A stretch of DNA of 64,000 nt. Source: DATGUP01 sp035301265. GTDB taxonomy: Bacteria; Bacillota; Bacilli; Bacillales; Amphibacillaceae. Shown here piece after piece: positions 8,197 through 17,432 of the stretch. The position numbers were made by a program, and so were the translations under genes. The notes below the pieces were generated by a model. It was not told where the DNA came from, ran no database searches, and was given only the letters and a program-made list of their open reading frames with translations. Each line of letters begins with the position of its first letter. Position 1 is the first letter of the stretch. The stretch lies in the NCBI GenBank assembly GCA_035301265.1, contig DATGUP010000018.1, positions 47,685 to 111,684 of the forward strand, in the 5' to 3' direction.

Positions 8197-9729
8197 ATGG
8201 AAACGCGTTCGCAATGGGGAACAAGAGCTGGATTCGTATTGGCTGCTTTAGGTTCGGCAGTCGGGCTCGGAAATATTTGGCGATTTCCAGCGGAGGCATA
8301 TGGAAACGGTGGAGGAGCATTTTTTGTTCCGTATTTGCTCGCTCTTCTTACGGCTGGAATTCCGATTTTGATCATGGAATTTACGATGGGGCATAAATAC
8401 CGTGGGTCAGCACCACTTACATACCGTCGTATTAACAAAAAGACAGAATTTGTCGGTTGGTGGGGCGTTATGGTCGCCTTCGTCATATCAACTTATTATT
8501 CGGTGATTGTGGCTTGGGCTATGTCGTATGCGGTTTTCTCTTTCAATTTGAGCTGGGGCGAGGATACTGAGGCATTTTTGATAACCGACTACTTGAATCG
8601 GACGGTTGATCCGGGACAGGCGGGAAGCTTTGTACCTAGTGTTCTTATTCCCTTGATTCTCGTATGGATCATTGTGTTGTTTATTTTGTTCAGAGGGGTG
8701 AAAAAAGGAATTGAAATGGCTAACCGGATATTTATTCCGACTTTGATTGTCATCTTTTTAATCATCGTGATCCGAGCAGTCACATTACCGGGGGCTATCG
8801 ATGGGCTTGAGGCATTTTTCAAGCCAGACTTTTCAAGTATTGCCGATCCTGACGTCTGGGTTGCGGCTTATGGACAAATATTCTTTAGCATGTCTATTGC
8901 TTTTGCCATCATGATTACGTATTCCAGTTATTTGCCAAGAAAGACGGATATTACGAATAATGCTTTTATCGTCGGCTTTGGAAATTCCAGTTTTGAACTT
9001 TTAGCCGGTATCGGAGTATTCGGAATGCTCGGTTACATGGCTTCTCAATCTGGCGCTGCGATTGATGAAGTTGTTGAAGGCGGGGTTGGTCTAGCTTTCG
9101 TCGTATTTCCGGCGATTATCAATATGTTTCCGGCACTGAATGGGTTGTTTGGTTTTTTATTCTTTGTTTCTCTTTTCTTAGCCGGACTAACATCACTGAT
9201 GTCGATTTCGGAGACGTATATAGCGGGATTATCGGATAAATTTAATATTTCCCGCAGCAAAGCCGTATTATTCGGCGGTGGTTTGGCTGCTGTTGTATCG
9301 CTTATTTTCGCAACACAAGGCGGGATGTTTTTCCTCGATGCAGCCGACTACTTTATCAACCAGTTTGGTGTCGCTATGCTCGGACTTGTTGAAGTCGTTC
9401 TCATGGCTTGGATATTGCGCAAGCTGAGAGATTTTCGTACGCATGCTGATAACATTTCCGATATCCGTCTCGGATGGTGGTGGAATGTCAGTTTAACCAT
9501 TATTACACCGCTCGTTTTAGGTTATATGATGTACCAATTGCTAGTGCAAAACTTGACAAAACAATTCGATACACCCACAGGTAACTACGAAGGCTACTCC
9601 GATGCATTTATAATGTTTGGCGGTTGGTCTGTTGCCATTGGAGCATTGATCATTGGCATCGTCATGGCGCTTACAAAATGGTATAAAACAGAAGCAAAAG
9701 CTGATGATACATCGAAGGAGGCAAAATGA
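8197..9729 (+). CDS. Sodium-dependent transporter, NSS/SNF family
   Basis: Sodium:solute symporter of the neurotransmitter:sodium symporter family, which imports amino acids. It has 510 residues and about 12 membrane segments. The first helix carries the family motif GSAVGLGNIWRFP, which binds sodium and substrate in characterised members. The ATG at 8197 is chosen because AGGAGGC precedes it; the frame extends 10 codons further upstream. Its stop overlaps the start of a tiny gene that looks like a MetS small subunit, so a MetP-like methionine/alanine importer is possible, though substrate cannot be read from sequence. The pair splits yunB from lytH, which are neighbours in B. subtilis. Confidence 0.92.
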   Translation: METRSQWGTRAGFVLAALGSAVGLGNIWRFPAEAYGNGGGAFFVPYLLALLTAGIPILIMEFTMGHKYRGSAPLTYRRINKKTEFVGWWGVMVAFVISTYYSVIVAWAMSYAVFSFNLSWGEDTEAFLITDYLNRTVDPGQAGSFVPSVLIPLILVWIIVLFILFRGVKKGIEMANRIFIPTLIVIFLIIVIRAVTLPGAIDGLEAFFKPDFSSIADPDVWVAAYGQIFFSMSIAFAIMITYSSYLPRKTDITNNAFIVGFGNSSFELLAGIGVFGMLGYMASQSGAAIDEVVEGGVGLAFVVFPAIINMFPALNGLFGFLFFVSLFLAGLTSLMSISETYIAGLSDKFNISRSKAVLFGGGLAAVVSLIFATQGGMFFLDAADYFINQFGVAMLGLVEVVLMAWILRKLRDFRTHADNISDIRLGWWWNVSLTIITPLVLGYMMYQLLVQNLTKQFDTPTGNYEGYSDAFIMFGGWSVAIGALIIGIVMALTKWYKTEAKADDTSKEAK

Positions 9730-9836
9730 TGAGCGGTAGTGCGATTGTTGTGATGATCTTTGGGATGGTCGTTATTTGGGGCGGATTAGGTGCCAGTATC
9801 GCTTATGCAGTGAAAAAAGCAAAAGAAAGAAATTGA
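9726..9836 (+). CDS. MetS-like small subunit of NSS transporter
   Basis: A 36-residue (or 35 if the second ATG is used) membrane peptide, MMSGSAIVVMIFGMVVIWGG followed by LGASIAYAVKKAKERN. One hydrophobic helix and a basic tail fit the methionine/alanine importer small subunit family found beside NSS transporters. The ATG overlaps the transporter stop (ATGA), and AAGGAGGC lies just upstream, so the two are translationally coupled. Confidence 0.85.
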   Translation: MMSGSAIVVMIFGMVVIWGGLGASIAYAVKKAKERN

Positions 9837-9840
9837 GTTT

Positions 9841-9877
9841 AAAAGGGCGAATCGTCTACGGACGCTTTCGCCCTTTT
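9841..9877. terminator. Bidirectional terminator between transporter pair and lytH
   Basis: A perfect 11-base stem, AAAAGGGCGAA with TTCGCCCTTTT, giving T-tracts on both strands. It overlaps the last codons of lytH, whose C-terminus KGRKRP is encoded by the stem. Confidence 0.85.
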
Positions 9878-10830
9878 CTAGCCATTTGCTCCCATTTTTG
9901 TAAGTAAGGGTAAGGATCGAATGACCACTCACGCACGCCATTATCTTTGTACATCCCGTAATGGAGATGGGGAGGAAATTTTCCCGACGTTCCGGGTGGA
10001 CCATAACCTGTGGAGCCAACACGGCCGAGAACATCACCTGGCTTTACAACTTGGCCAACTTGAATACCATCTTCATATCCGCTTAAATGAGCGTAGTAAT
10101 GATATATATTGTGAACATCACGAATGCCGATACGCCAGCCGCCGTATAAATTCCAACCTTTTAATTCGACGACTCCATATGTTGTCGCTTTGACGGGCAC
10201 ACCGTAATCGGCAAAAATATCGGTCCCTTCATGAATTCTTAAACCGCCAAATCCGCGGCTATCTCCCCATGTATTTCGATAGCTGTAATTGTGATTGAGG
10301 GAAACGGGAAAATCCCGCTCCTCTAAACGGATAGCTGAAAAAGTTTTGAATACTTTGGCAGTATTTTTGATCGTTTGTACGGATAAATCGCGTTTATAAT
10401 AATGCCATAGGGCAATTTTTATATCGTCTTCTGAATGACCGTATTCTAGGATGATATGAGCTATGGTGTATAAAATATCTTCTGGGTTTTCTGGATCGGC
10501 CTGCTTATCCCCATTGCCATCCCTTCCTTTTCCATTAAAAAATTGGATGATGGCTTCGTCTTTAAGCATAGGGAGGTTTCCAGGGCCAAACCATACGTCG
10601 GGGTCGATTTGAATGGCAATAATGTCATCGGACGATTTGTCCGTTCTAATGTTCCGCTCGTACTGATCAATCGCAGCTAAATAATACCAAGGAATTTGTG
10701 TCAAAGCTTCTGTTTTTTTATATAAGGCCATTCGTTTCTCAGCAAGTGATTGGTCGTCAGCTTTGACAGGAAAAGGAAATAGCCCAACGAGTATAAAGAA
10801 ACAGATAGGATAAACCCGACAATAACGCAA
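9856..10830 (-). CDS. lytH: LytH-like L-Ala-D-Glu endopeptidase, M23 family
   Basis: Secreted zinc endopeptidase of family M23. In B. subtilis, LytH trims peptide stems in the spore cortex. The 324-residue protein has a signal peptide (about residues 1-24) and a C-terminal LytM domain with HEGTD (His200, Asp204), HYYAHL (His248) and PPHLHYG (His290). The start is a TTG eight bases after AGGAG. It lies 35 bases downstream of yutC on the same strand and probably forms an operon with it. In B. subtilis lipA lies nearby in this block; it is not here. Confidence 0.9.
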   Translation of the reverse strand: MRYCRVYPICFFILVGLFPFPVKADDQSLAEKRMALYKKTEALTQIPWYYLAAIDQYERNIRTDKSSDDIIAIQIDPDVWFGPGNLPMLKDEAIIQFFNGKGRDGNGDKQADPENPEDILYTIAHIILEYGHSEDDIKIALWHYYKRDLSVQTIKNTAKVFKTFSAIRLEERDFPVSLNHNYSYRNTWGDSRGFGGLRIHEGTDIFADYGVPVKATTYGVVELKGWNLYGGWRIGIRDVHNIYHYYAHLSGYEDGIQVGQVVKPGDVLGRVGSTGYGPPGTSGKFPPHLHYGMYKDNGVREWSFDPYPYLQKWEQMARKGRKRP

Positions 10831-10865
10831 ACCGTTTCACTCCTGACTCAAAAGGCCGAGTGGTT

Positions 10866-11441
10866 TCATTCTCGTGAGCGATCGCTTTCATGTAATCCTT
10901 GCGGCGATTTTTTCATCTCTTCGATGATTTGCTCAATGGTATGATCGTAGTTTGGATCGGTAACCGATGAATTATGCAGGCTGTGAATCTCATCGATAAG
11001 TGTGGCGTTATCAGATACATAAATGTCAAAAAAACGCGGCATGATGGACATGGCTGTTTTTCTAGCAATTTCCGCTGACGTGTGGTCATCCGCTTCATCA
11101 CGTTTGTCGTAAGCGATCAATATTTGATCAGATGTGACGAGTGTGGCGACTTCATGAAAACGATCATTACGCAAAATGTTGCGAGTGATTATGTTCGCCA
11201 TTTCTGTTCGATCAATATTTATGTCACGATTCTCTTCGACATCGTTTTGTATCTCGTCTTTAGTGTAATGGACAAACCCGAGTTTTCGATCGAGTTCCGA
11301 ATCCTTCGGTATGCTGCGATTATTCTCAGGAGTTAATTCATTCGTACGCATTGTATCATCCCCGCCATTTTGCGTATTGTTATAGGAACAACCAACAGTG
11401 ATCAAAAGCACGATAAGTATACTTGTAAAACTGATTCGCAT
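10866..11441 (-). CDS. yutC: YutC-like sporulation lipoprotein (YhcN/YlaJ family)
   Basis: A 191-residue predicted lipoprotein: basic start, hydrophobic stretch and lipobox ending in VGCS (Cys18). The C-terminal half matches the YhcN/YlaJ spore lipoprotein pattern (RNDRFHEVATLVTSDQILIA, DIYVSDNATLIDEI). Such proteins are made during sporulation and associate with spore membranes; function is unclear. Position between yutD and lytH supports yutC. Confidence 0.82.
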   Translation of the reverse strand: MRISFTSILIVLLITVGCSYNNTQNGGDDTMRTNELTPENNRSIPKDSELDRKLGFVHYTKDEIQNDVEENRDINIDRTEMANIITRNILRNDRFHEVATLVTSDQILIAYDKRDEADDHTSAEIARKTAMSIMPRFFDIYVSDNATLIDEIHSLHNSSVTDPNYDHTIEQIIEEMKKSPQGLHESDRSRE

Positions 11442-11543
11442 CTAACCCACCTCTTGTATGATTTACGGATAGTTTGTTTGTGCCAGATGATTTTCATACA
11501 TGAAATGTGCTAAACTGATATAAAACAGGCGGGGGTGAGGGTT

Positions 11544-11819
11544 ATGGTGGTATTACATGGAAAACACTACCAGCTCATCGAAAACAGCAAAGACGGTTTT
11601 CAGCCAGATATTCTACAAGAAAAATACACAGACATTCTTAGCAAGTATGATTATATTGTTGGCGATTGGGGCTACGATCAACTTCGTTTGAAAGGTTTTT
11701 ACCATGATCGTCATCCAAAAGCGCGGTTTGACTCGAAAATAAGTGCATTGGATGATTATTTGTATGAATACTGCAATTTTGGATGTGCGTATTTTGTATT
11801 GAAAAAAGTGGATCCGTAA
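11544..11819 (+). CDS. yutD: YutD family protein (DUF1027)
   Basis: Small conserved Firmicutes protein of about 91 residues. YDYIVGDWGYDQLRLKGFY and DDYLYEYCNFGCAYFVLKK are diagnostic of YutD. Function is unknown. The ATG at 11544 is preferred (GGGGGTG six bases before it), but a GTG at 11535 would add three residues. It is divergent from yutC. Confidence 0.88.
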   Translation: MVVLHGKHYQLIENSKDGFQPDILQEKYTDILSKYDYIVGDWGYDQLRLKGFYHDRHPKARFDSKISALDDYLYEYCNFGCAYFVLKKVDP

Positions 11820-11821
11820 AC

Positions 11822-11857
11822 AAAAAAGCAGCAGCTCCTAAGCGCTACTGCTTTTTT
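11822..11857. terminator. Bidirectional terminator after yutD
   Basis: AAAAAAGCAG (11822-11831) pairs with CTGCTTTTTT (11848-11857), with further pairing inside. It can serve both yutD and the convergent gene at 11868. Confidence 0.85.
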
Positions 11858-11867
11858 GTTCGCGTTG

Positions 11868-12128
11868 TTAATCGTCTGGTTCATCGTGGGTAGGGTGGGC
11901 ACCAGGAGCTTGTCGTGGTAAATCTTCGTGCTGTTCTTTATCCGGATAAACAAAAGCGCTTAAACGACGCTGACCTTCTTTCCATGGAGATGATTTGCTG
12001 TAAGCTCGCTTGTCCACCCTGAACGGTTCCCCAAATGCTCCTTCTGGAAATTCTTCGGGAATGAGTTCATTGTGTAAGCTTCGGGCATTGGAGAAATCCG
12101 CAAACTTTTTGTCGTCTTTTTTTCCCAT
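11868..12128 (-). CDS. Small conserved Bacillaceae protein of unknown function
   Basis: An 86-residue, soluble, proline-rich polypeptide. The stretches EEFPEGAFGEPFRVDKR, SPWKEGQR and HEDLPRQAPGAHPTHDEPDD resemble a short protein common in Bacillaceae and usually annotated only as a cytosolic protein. No membrane segment or signal peptide is seen. Upstream AAAGGA supports the ATG at 12128. I cannot assign a function. Confidence 0.75.
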   Translation of the reverse strand: MGKKDDKKFADFSNARSLHNELIPEEFPEGAFGEPFRVDKRAYSKSSPWKEGQRRLSAFVYPDKEQHEDLPRQAPGAHPTHDEPDD

Positions 12129-12192
12129 ATTGGTATCATCCTTTCACGAATATAGTTTAATCGGATATGAAAGGATGTATGCGTTTAAAATT

Positions 12193-13624
12193 TCAATCCA
12201 TCATAGTGCAGCGGCGGTATCCTCGATACTCTTTTTCGATCACTTCTCCCAGTTGGAAAATAGCCTCTTCATTTCCATTGCTGCTTATGATTTGTACACC
12301 GATTGGCATATCATTTTCATCGGTACCGACGGGAACGGTTAATGACGGTAACCCCCATACATTGGCATAGGCAACGTAAGGCATGTATTGTAAAAAAAGT
12401 TTTCTTAATCGAGAAAATTTCTCGGTAAACATTTCCATGCGTTAATGCACCTGTATGATAGACCGGAAAAATGAGCAACCGCTTTTGTAAATAAGAAACA
12501 AGTTCTTTATCCCCTTGTTTTAGCATAGCGTTGATTTTTTGGCGTCGTTTGGCCGATGGCTTGAAAAATGATGCTCCCGTGATAGCCCAGGATAAATATT
12601 TGTGTACTGATGCCGTCCGGAATGTTCTTTCCTTAATGTAAGCAGCAAGCGGTTGGGATCGATCATTTTTAAACGCAATCCTTTGAATCGTTTTCGCTCC
12701 ATCGATCGACATGATCTCTTGCCAAAGTAGTGCACTCTCGTGAAAATATGGTGGAATCGCAGGTGTCGCCCCAAACGCATCGTGAAGAAATGTGGTTATG
12801 TTGCTTAGAATGTTAGATGTTTTCGGCGATAACGGATAGTTTGTCTTCGGTGGCAGAACATGAACATGAAAGTCCTCAATCACTCGGTCAGGTGCCGGTT
12901 GTTTAGCGATAATATTGTATAACAATCGCATATCTCGGACGGACTTTCCCATCGGACCTATGCCGAGCATCCGTTGTTGTTGAGGAATCGTAGTGGGAGG
13001 GAAATGCCCTTGCGCCGAAACCTGATCGTTTCCCGGTTTGAAGCCGACAACACCGTTAAAATGGGCGGGAAAACGAATCGATCCGCCGATGTCAGAGCCT
13101 ATTCCCGCTGCGACCCCGCCTGCAGCGAGCAATGATCCTTCACCACCGCTTGACCCACCGGATGTTCTTGTTATATCCCATGGGTTGTTGGTCCGGCCAT
13201 ACAATTTATTTTCCGTCTCTTGGCAAAAACATAATTCTGGTGTATTCGTTTTTCCGAGAACGATCGCACCAGCTTTTTTTAGTTTTGCGACAACCTCTGC
13301 ATCGTGTTTAGCGACGATGTCGTGTCGATTGATCAAACCGCCTGTCGTTTTCATCCCTCTGACATCATATGCTTCTTTGACGCTGATCGGGACGCCGTAT
13401 AACTTACCTTTTCTTTTACTTGGATTGTGTGCATCCAATTCTTTGGCTTCAAGCAAGGCATCGTGAAAACGATCTTCAACCATGGCGTTTAATGATGGAT
13501 TTACTTTTTTTATGTGAGCGATGTAAGTGCGAACAACCGCCTCACTAGTCGTTTTACCTTTAAGAATATCGCAAGCTATTTTTGTTGCATCCATGTCGAG
13601 AAGTGATATTTTTGTGTTATTCAT
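12193..13624 (-). pseudogene. Amidase (amidase-signature family) with frameshift
   Basis: Amidase-signature hydrolase related to the GatA fold. The first segment carries the catalytic Lys/Ser context VLGKTNTPELCF, TSGGSSGGEGSLLAAG and GSDIGGSIRFPAHF. After IFSIKKTF the frame is lost, and the expected C-terminus (LQYMPYVAYANVWGLPSLTV) continues in another frame to 12193. The break is at a run of seven A on the plus strand (12392-12398); removing one base restores the reading frame. So this is a recent pseudogene, a phase-variable gene or a sequencing error. The start at 13624 is preferred because AAAGGA has good spacing to it, while the ATG at 13633 has none. Confidence 0.85.
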
Positions 13625-13633
13625 CTTTCTCAT

Positions 13634-13949
13634 CCTTTCAAAACATTTGCAAAATACGTATTATCTCTACTATACCATTACAGTGCAAAAATTTTATTAA
13701 AAATGACGAGAAAACCATGAAAAGTCATCCTATCTGGTAGGGAATGAGTCGGTTTTTCTTGTAATGATTAACTCGTGTTGTATGAGGTGTATGAATCTAT
13801 CGTAGCTTATAAACATTGAAATTTCATCTACCTCTTTTTATCATGGTAGTGAGTGGATTTATTAAATGTTGTTATAGTGATCATTGCCATGTTTTCATGA
13901 TCTTCATGGTAAAATAGAACTAAAGAACATGGTTATGGAGGGTGCATTT
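13634..13949. other. Divergent intergenic region upstream of yutE
   Basis: About 315 AT-rich bases between the amidase start and yutE. It should hold promoters for both directions. A TAAAAT (13910-13915) is a possible -10 for yutE, but its -35 is unclear. Nothing else is recognisable. Confidence 0.4.
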
Positions 13950-14387
13950 ATGTATTTTGTTGAACGAAGGAAAATTGAGAAAACGCTTGATTATATCGAT
14001 GGTCTTTTGGAAGAAGTTAACGAAGGTGCATTTACTTCACGTTTGCAAAAACTTGCCTTGGAACGGATTGTACATATGTTGGCAGAGGCAATCCTTGATG
14101 TAGGCAACATGATGATTGATGGTTTCATTATGCGCGATCCTGGCAGCTATACCGATATTATCGATATTTTGGTAGATGAGCGTGTTTTGCCGCCAAATGA
14201 AGAAGCTAGTTATAAAGATGTGATAGAATTGAGACAAATGATTGTTAAACATTACCTTACCATCGACCATAACGAAGTGAAACAAAGATTAATGAAGCAA
14301 AAACCGACTCTCGCATCTTTTAGTCATCATATTCGTTCATATTTAAACAATGAACTCGGTGTGGCTAATACATTTGTTAATGAATGA
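13950..14387 (+). CDS. yutE: YutE, HepT-like DUF86 protein
   Basis: A 145-residue protein of the HepT/DUF86 family, all-helical. HepT members paired with a MNT nucleotidyltransferase are RNase toxins; here no MNT partner is present, and the gene sits in the conserved yut block, so a housekeeping role is more likely. The HepT RX4-6H motif appears as RQMIVKHY (Arg100-His106 region). The ATG at 13950 follows GGAGGG. Confidence 0.82.
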   Translation: MYFVERRKIEKTLDYIDGLLEEVNEGAFTSRLQKLALERIVHMLAEAILDVGNMMIDGFIMRDPGSYTDIIDILVDERVLPPNEEASYKDVIELRQMIVKHYLTIDHNEVKQRLMKQKPTLASFSHHIRSYLNNELGVANTFVNE

Positions 14388-14405
14388 TTGATAAGGGTGA
14401 TCGCA

Positions 14406-15053
14406 ATGATCAAACGAACACCGACAAAGCAAAAGTTATTGAATATCTTAAAAAAAGATCAAGAGCCAACCATTGATGATATCATGCAATACTTTACAAT
14501 TTCCGAAACAGCAGTCAGGCGCCACATTAATGAATTGGAACGTCAAGGCTTTGTTAAACGAAAGACGATCAAACAGAATCTCGGACGTCCGTATCATGTT
14601 TTTACACTAACAAAAAAAGGACATGATACATTCCCGAATCAATATGAAACCTTGCCGGTTGAACTTTTGCACGATCTGGAGGATTTACAAGGTAAGCAGG
14701 CAGTCAATGCTTTGTTGAAACAACGAATGAAACGCGAAAAAAAGGAATTCTCTAAACGCATTCAGTCAACAGACTTTGACGAAAAAGTGGCCGAAGTCGC
14801 TCGAATTCAAGATGAAAAGGGATATATGGTTGAGGTCGAACCTATGTCTGACGGCGGCTATGAAATTAAGCATTTTAACTGTCCGATTGCCAATATAGCT
14901 GCCGAATACAGACAAGTGTGTAGCAATGAAAAAAAGGTGTTTGCCAATATTTTTTCTTCGAGTGATGTTCAACACCACAATTGTATTACACAAGGCGATC
15001 ATTATTGCAAATGGACGATTTCCAAACCAAAGAAGGCACGTGATAGAACATGA
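14406..15053 (+). CDS. Cysteine-rich HTH transcriptional regulator, SufR-like
   Basis: A 215-residue regulator with an N-terminal winged helix-turn-helix (about residues 8-70, DIMQYFTISETAVRRHINEL). The C-terminal part has four cysteines, Cys159, Cys172, Cys193 and Cys201. The C-x12-C pair is as in SufR-type [Fe-S] repressors, but the second pair has different spacing (x20, x7). An Fe-S sensing role is an inference, supported by the nearby suf, nifU-like and A-type carrier genes. The ATG at 14406 is preferred (AAGGGTGA before it). It lies between yutE and yutF; its stop overlaps the yutF start. Confidence 0.75.
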   Translation: MIKRTPTKQKLLNILKKDQEPTIDDIMQYFTISETAVRRHINELERQGFVKRKTIKQNLGRPYHVFTLTKKGHDTFPNQYETLPVELLHDLEDLQGKQAVNALLKQRMKREKKEFSKRIQSTDFDEKVAEVARIQDEKGYMVEVEPMSDGGYEIKHFNCPIANIAAEYRQVCSNEKKVFANIFSSSDVQHHNCITQGDHYCKWTISKPKKARDRT

Positions 15054-15841
15054 AAGGAACGAATGTAGAAGTGAAACATTATGAAGGTTATTTAATTGAT
15101 TTGGATGGGACGATGTATCGTGGATCAGAACCTATCGAAGGGGCAGCTGAATTTATTGACACTTTAAATGATAAAGGAATTCCGCATCTGTTTTTAACGA
15201 ATAATTCTTCAAGTACCCCAGAATTGGTAGCTGATAAATTGAATCGCATGGCAATTGCCGCAACACCGGATCGTATTTTCACTTCAAGCATCGCGACGGC
15301 AAAATACATCAGCCAGCAGAAAGAAGGCGCTCGTTGTTTCGTTATTGGGGAAGATGGGTTGCACACGGCTTTAGAACAAGAAGGCTTAATACTGACGGAA
15401 AAACAATGTGACTATGTCGTGTTTGGGATTGACCGGGCAATTGATTATGACAAATATGCCAAGGCTGCTTTAGCCATTCGTGACGGTGCAACGTTTATCT
15501 CAACCAATGGAGACATCGCCATACCGACTGAGCGTGGGCTTCTTCCCGGCAACGGCGCATTGGCTTCAGTGTTGACGGTCTCAACAGGGGTAGAACCGAT
15601 TGTTATCGGTAAGCCCGAACGGATCATTATGGAAGAAGCGCTTAATGTTCTTCATGTCGAGAAAGAAAAAACATTAATGGTCGGCGACAACTTTCATACG
15701 GATATTATGGCAGGGATGAATGCCGGCGTGGATACATTGCTGACATTTACAGGATTGACTTCATATGACGACTTTTTGCAGCTGGAAACCAAGCCGACAT
15801 ATCATGTGCAAAATTTGCATGAATGGATCAGGCGGATGTAG
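15050..15841 (+). CDS. yutF: YutF, HAD-superfamily phosphatase (subfamily IIA)
   Basis: HAD phosphatase of the NagD/YutF type, hydrolysing small phosphorylated metabolites. Motif I is DLDGTMYRG, motif II LFLTNNSS, the lysine of motif III is in VIGKPER, and motif IV is MVGDNFHTDIMAG. The ATG at 15050 overlaps the previous stop (ATGA). A GTG at 15071 would give MKHYEGYLIDLDGT, which matches the B. subtilis N-terminus better, so the true start may be there. Confidence 0.9.
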   Translation: MKGTNVEVKHYEGYLIDLDGTMYRGSEPIEGAAEFIDTLNDKGIPHLFLTNNSSSTPELVADKLNRMAIAATPDRIFTSSIATAKYISQQKEGARCFVIGEDGLHTALEQEGLILTEKQCDYVVFGIDRAIDYDKYAKAALAIRDGATFISTNGDIAIPTERGLLPGNGALASVLTVSTGVEPIVIGKPERIIMEEALNVLHVEKEKTLMVGDNFHTDIMAGMNAGVDTLLTFTGLTSYDDFLQLETKPTYHVQNLHEWIRRM

Positions 15842-15863
15842 GAAAGATTCGCCTGTTCCGAGT

Positions 15864-16361
15864 TTAGTCATCTTGCTCATCATCTGCAGCAGCATGGGCG
15901 AGCCGGCTTGATGCAGCGGCGGCGATAGCACCGACAATATCATCGAGAAACGTATGACATTCGCCTGTAGATCTATCGTTTAGGTCTTTTAATATGCCGG
16001 GTTTTTGTTTGTCAATATAACCATAATTCGTAAAACCGATCGATCCATAGACATTCACGATGGAAAAGGCGATGATTTCATCGATACCGTAGAGGCCTTC
16101 ATCGGTTTCAATCAATTTTTGCAATGGTTCTTCCAGTTTGTTCGCCTCAGCTAGTTTATCGAGTTGAATCCCCGTTAAAATAGCATTTTGTACTTCACGT
16201 TTCGCTAACACACAGTCAACATTGTATAAACAATCTTCCATGGTGAGATCGTCATGATACTTCGCCTGTAAGTAATAAACGAGCTCGGCGATATCATGTA
16301 ATGTAACACCGCGTTCGTACAGCCATTCTCGTGCTTTTTTTTCCACGTCGCTTTTACTCAT
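15864..16361 (-). CDS. yutG: YutG, phosphatidylglycerophosphatase A family
   Basis: PgpA-family protein of 165 residues. The core DEIIAFSIVNVYGSIGFTNYGYIDK and the C-terminal FLDDIVGAIAAAASSRLAH match the family. Typical PgpA enzymes are membrane proteins, whereas the YutG group is shorter and more soluble, so enzymatic activity is uncertain. The ATG at 16361 follows GAGGTG with six bases spacing. Confidence 0.82.
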   Translation of the reverse strand: MSKSDVEKKAREWLYERGVTLHDIAELVYYLQAKYHDDLTMEDCLYNVDCVLAKREVQNAILTGIQLDKLAEANKLEEPLQKLIETDEGLYGIDEIIAFSIVNVYGSIGFTNYGYIDKQKPGILKDLNDRSTGECHTFLDDIVGAIAAAASSRLAHAAADDEQDD

Positions 16362-16427
16362 TGTTATCACCTCTTCTTTATTATTTTCCCTCTACATATA
16401 ATAATATAGATCAAGTGTGGAGGGATC

Positions 16428-17408
16428 ATGGTGAAAAACTTGCTTGGTGAGCAATACGCTATCCGGCTAAAAGAACAGACGGTCGTAGATGAAAAAACGA
16501 TTTGTATGGACGGTGAATACTACTATCTTATCATTGAAGTAAAAAACAAGGAAGTCATCCATATGGAACAGGCGGCATTGGCCGAATACTTAGTGGAAAA
16601 TGGCTATACGCATACCTTCGTTCCCATTCCGAATGTCAATGGGGAGTGGCTTACAGCGTATGATGGTCAAGTGTATTTAGTATTAAAAACGGCCCAATTC
16701 CAACATGATACAACGATGTCCCACGGTCAACAATTGGCTGCATTTCATGCAATAGGTTCAACGTATCCGTTTGAACCGAAGAAAATATCAAGCTATGGCA
16801 AATGGAAAGAATTATGGATCAACAAATTGACTGTTTATGAAACAAAAGCTGCTCAAGAAGCAAAAAAACATCCTTCAGCTTATTATGAGAATGTTATGAA
16901 TATGCTCCCTTATATGATCGGGATGAGTGAAAATGCAATCCAATATGTTCAAGAAAGCGAACAGGACAATCGTTTTCATGAACATGATCAAGGAACGATC
17001 TGCTTTCATCGTTATACCGGTCAATTGTTACAACCTGCTTTGTGGCCTGTTGATTTTGTGTACGATCATCCGGCACGTGATTTGGCTGAATACATTCGTG
17101 CGCGATTGCTTAATCATAATTTAGATTCAGCAGCGGGAGAAATTGTTCAGTTTTTGCAGGAATATCAACAAGTGCACCCGTTGTCTGTCTTTGGATTGCG
17201 GTTGTTATATGCCCGCTTGCTCTTTCCTGTTCACCTATTTGATCTTGTTGGGCAAGGATTTTTGCACACGAACCCATCAATGTTATTTGACGACTTAATA
17301 AAGCTCTGCAATCAGCAAATAGATTATGAGGCGAAATTAAGGATGTTTTTCAAATTGGTTGGCGTCGATCCGCAATTACTTCACATTCCTATGTTACACT
17401 GGTTATAG
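16428..17408 (+). CDS. yutH: YutH, spore coat kinase-like protein
   Basis: A 326-residue member of the CotS/YutH spore coat family, which has a degenerate aminoglycoside-phosphotransferase/kinase fold. QLAAFHAIGSTYPF and FCHR-like text ICFHRYTG, plus the loss of a clear DxD metal motif, fit a coat protein rather than an active kinase. GGAGGG precedes the ATG. It is divergent from yutG. Confidence 0.82.
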   Translation: MVKNLLGEQYAIRLKEQTVVDEKTICMDGEYYYLIIEVKNKEVIHMEQAALAEYLVENGYTHTFVPIPNVNGEWLTAYDGQVYLVLKTAQFQHDTTMSHGQQLAAFHAIGSTYPFEPKKISSYGKWKELWINKLTVYETKAAQEAKKHPSAYYENVMNMLPYMIGMSENAIQYVQESEQDNRFHEHDQGTICFHRYTGQLLQPALWPVDFVYDHPARDLAEYIRARLLNHNLDSAAGEIVQFLQEYQQVHPLSVFGLRLLYARLLFPVHLFDLVGQGFLHTNPSMLFDDLIKLCNQQIDYEAKLRMFFKLVGVDPQLLHIPMLHWL

Positions 17409-17432
17409 AAAATCAACAGGGGGGAAGAGGAA

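Noticed and set aside
13950..14387. HepT toxin of a MNT-HepT toxin-antitoxin pair
   Set aside because: No MNT nucleotidyltransferase gene is adjacent, and the gene sits in the conserved yutD-yutF neighbourhood.
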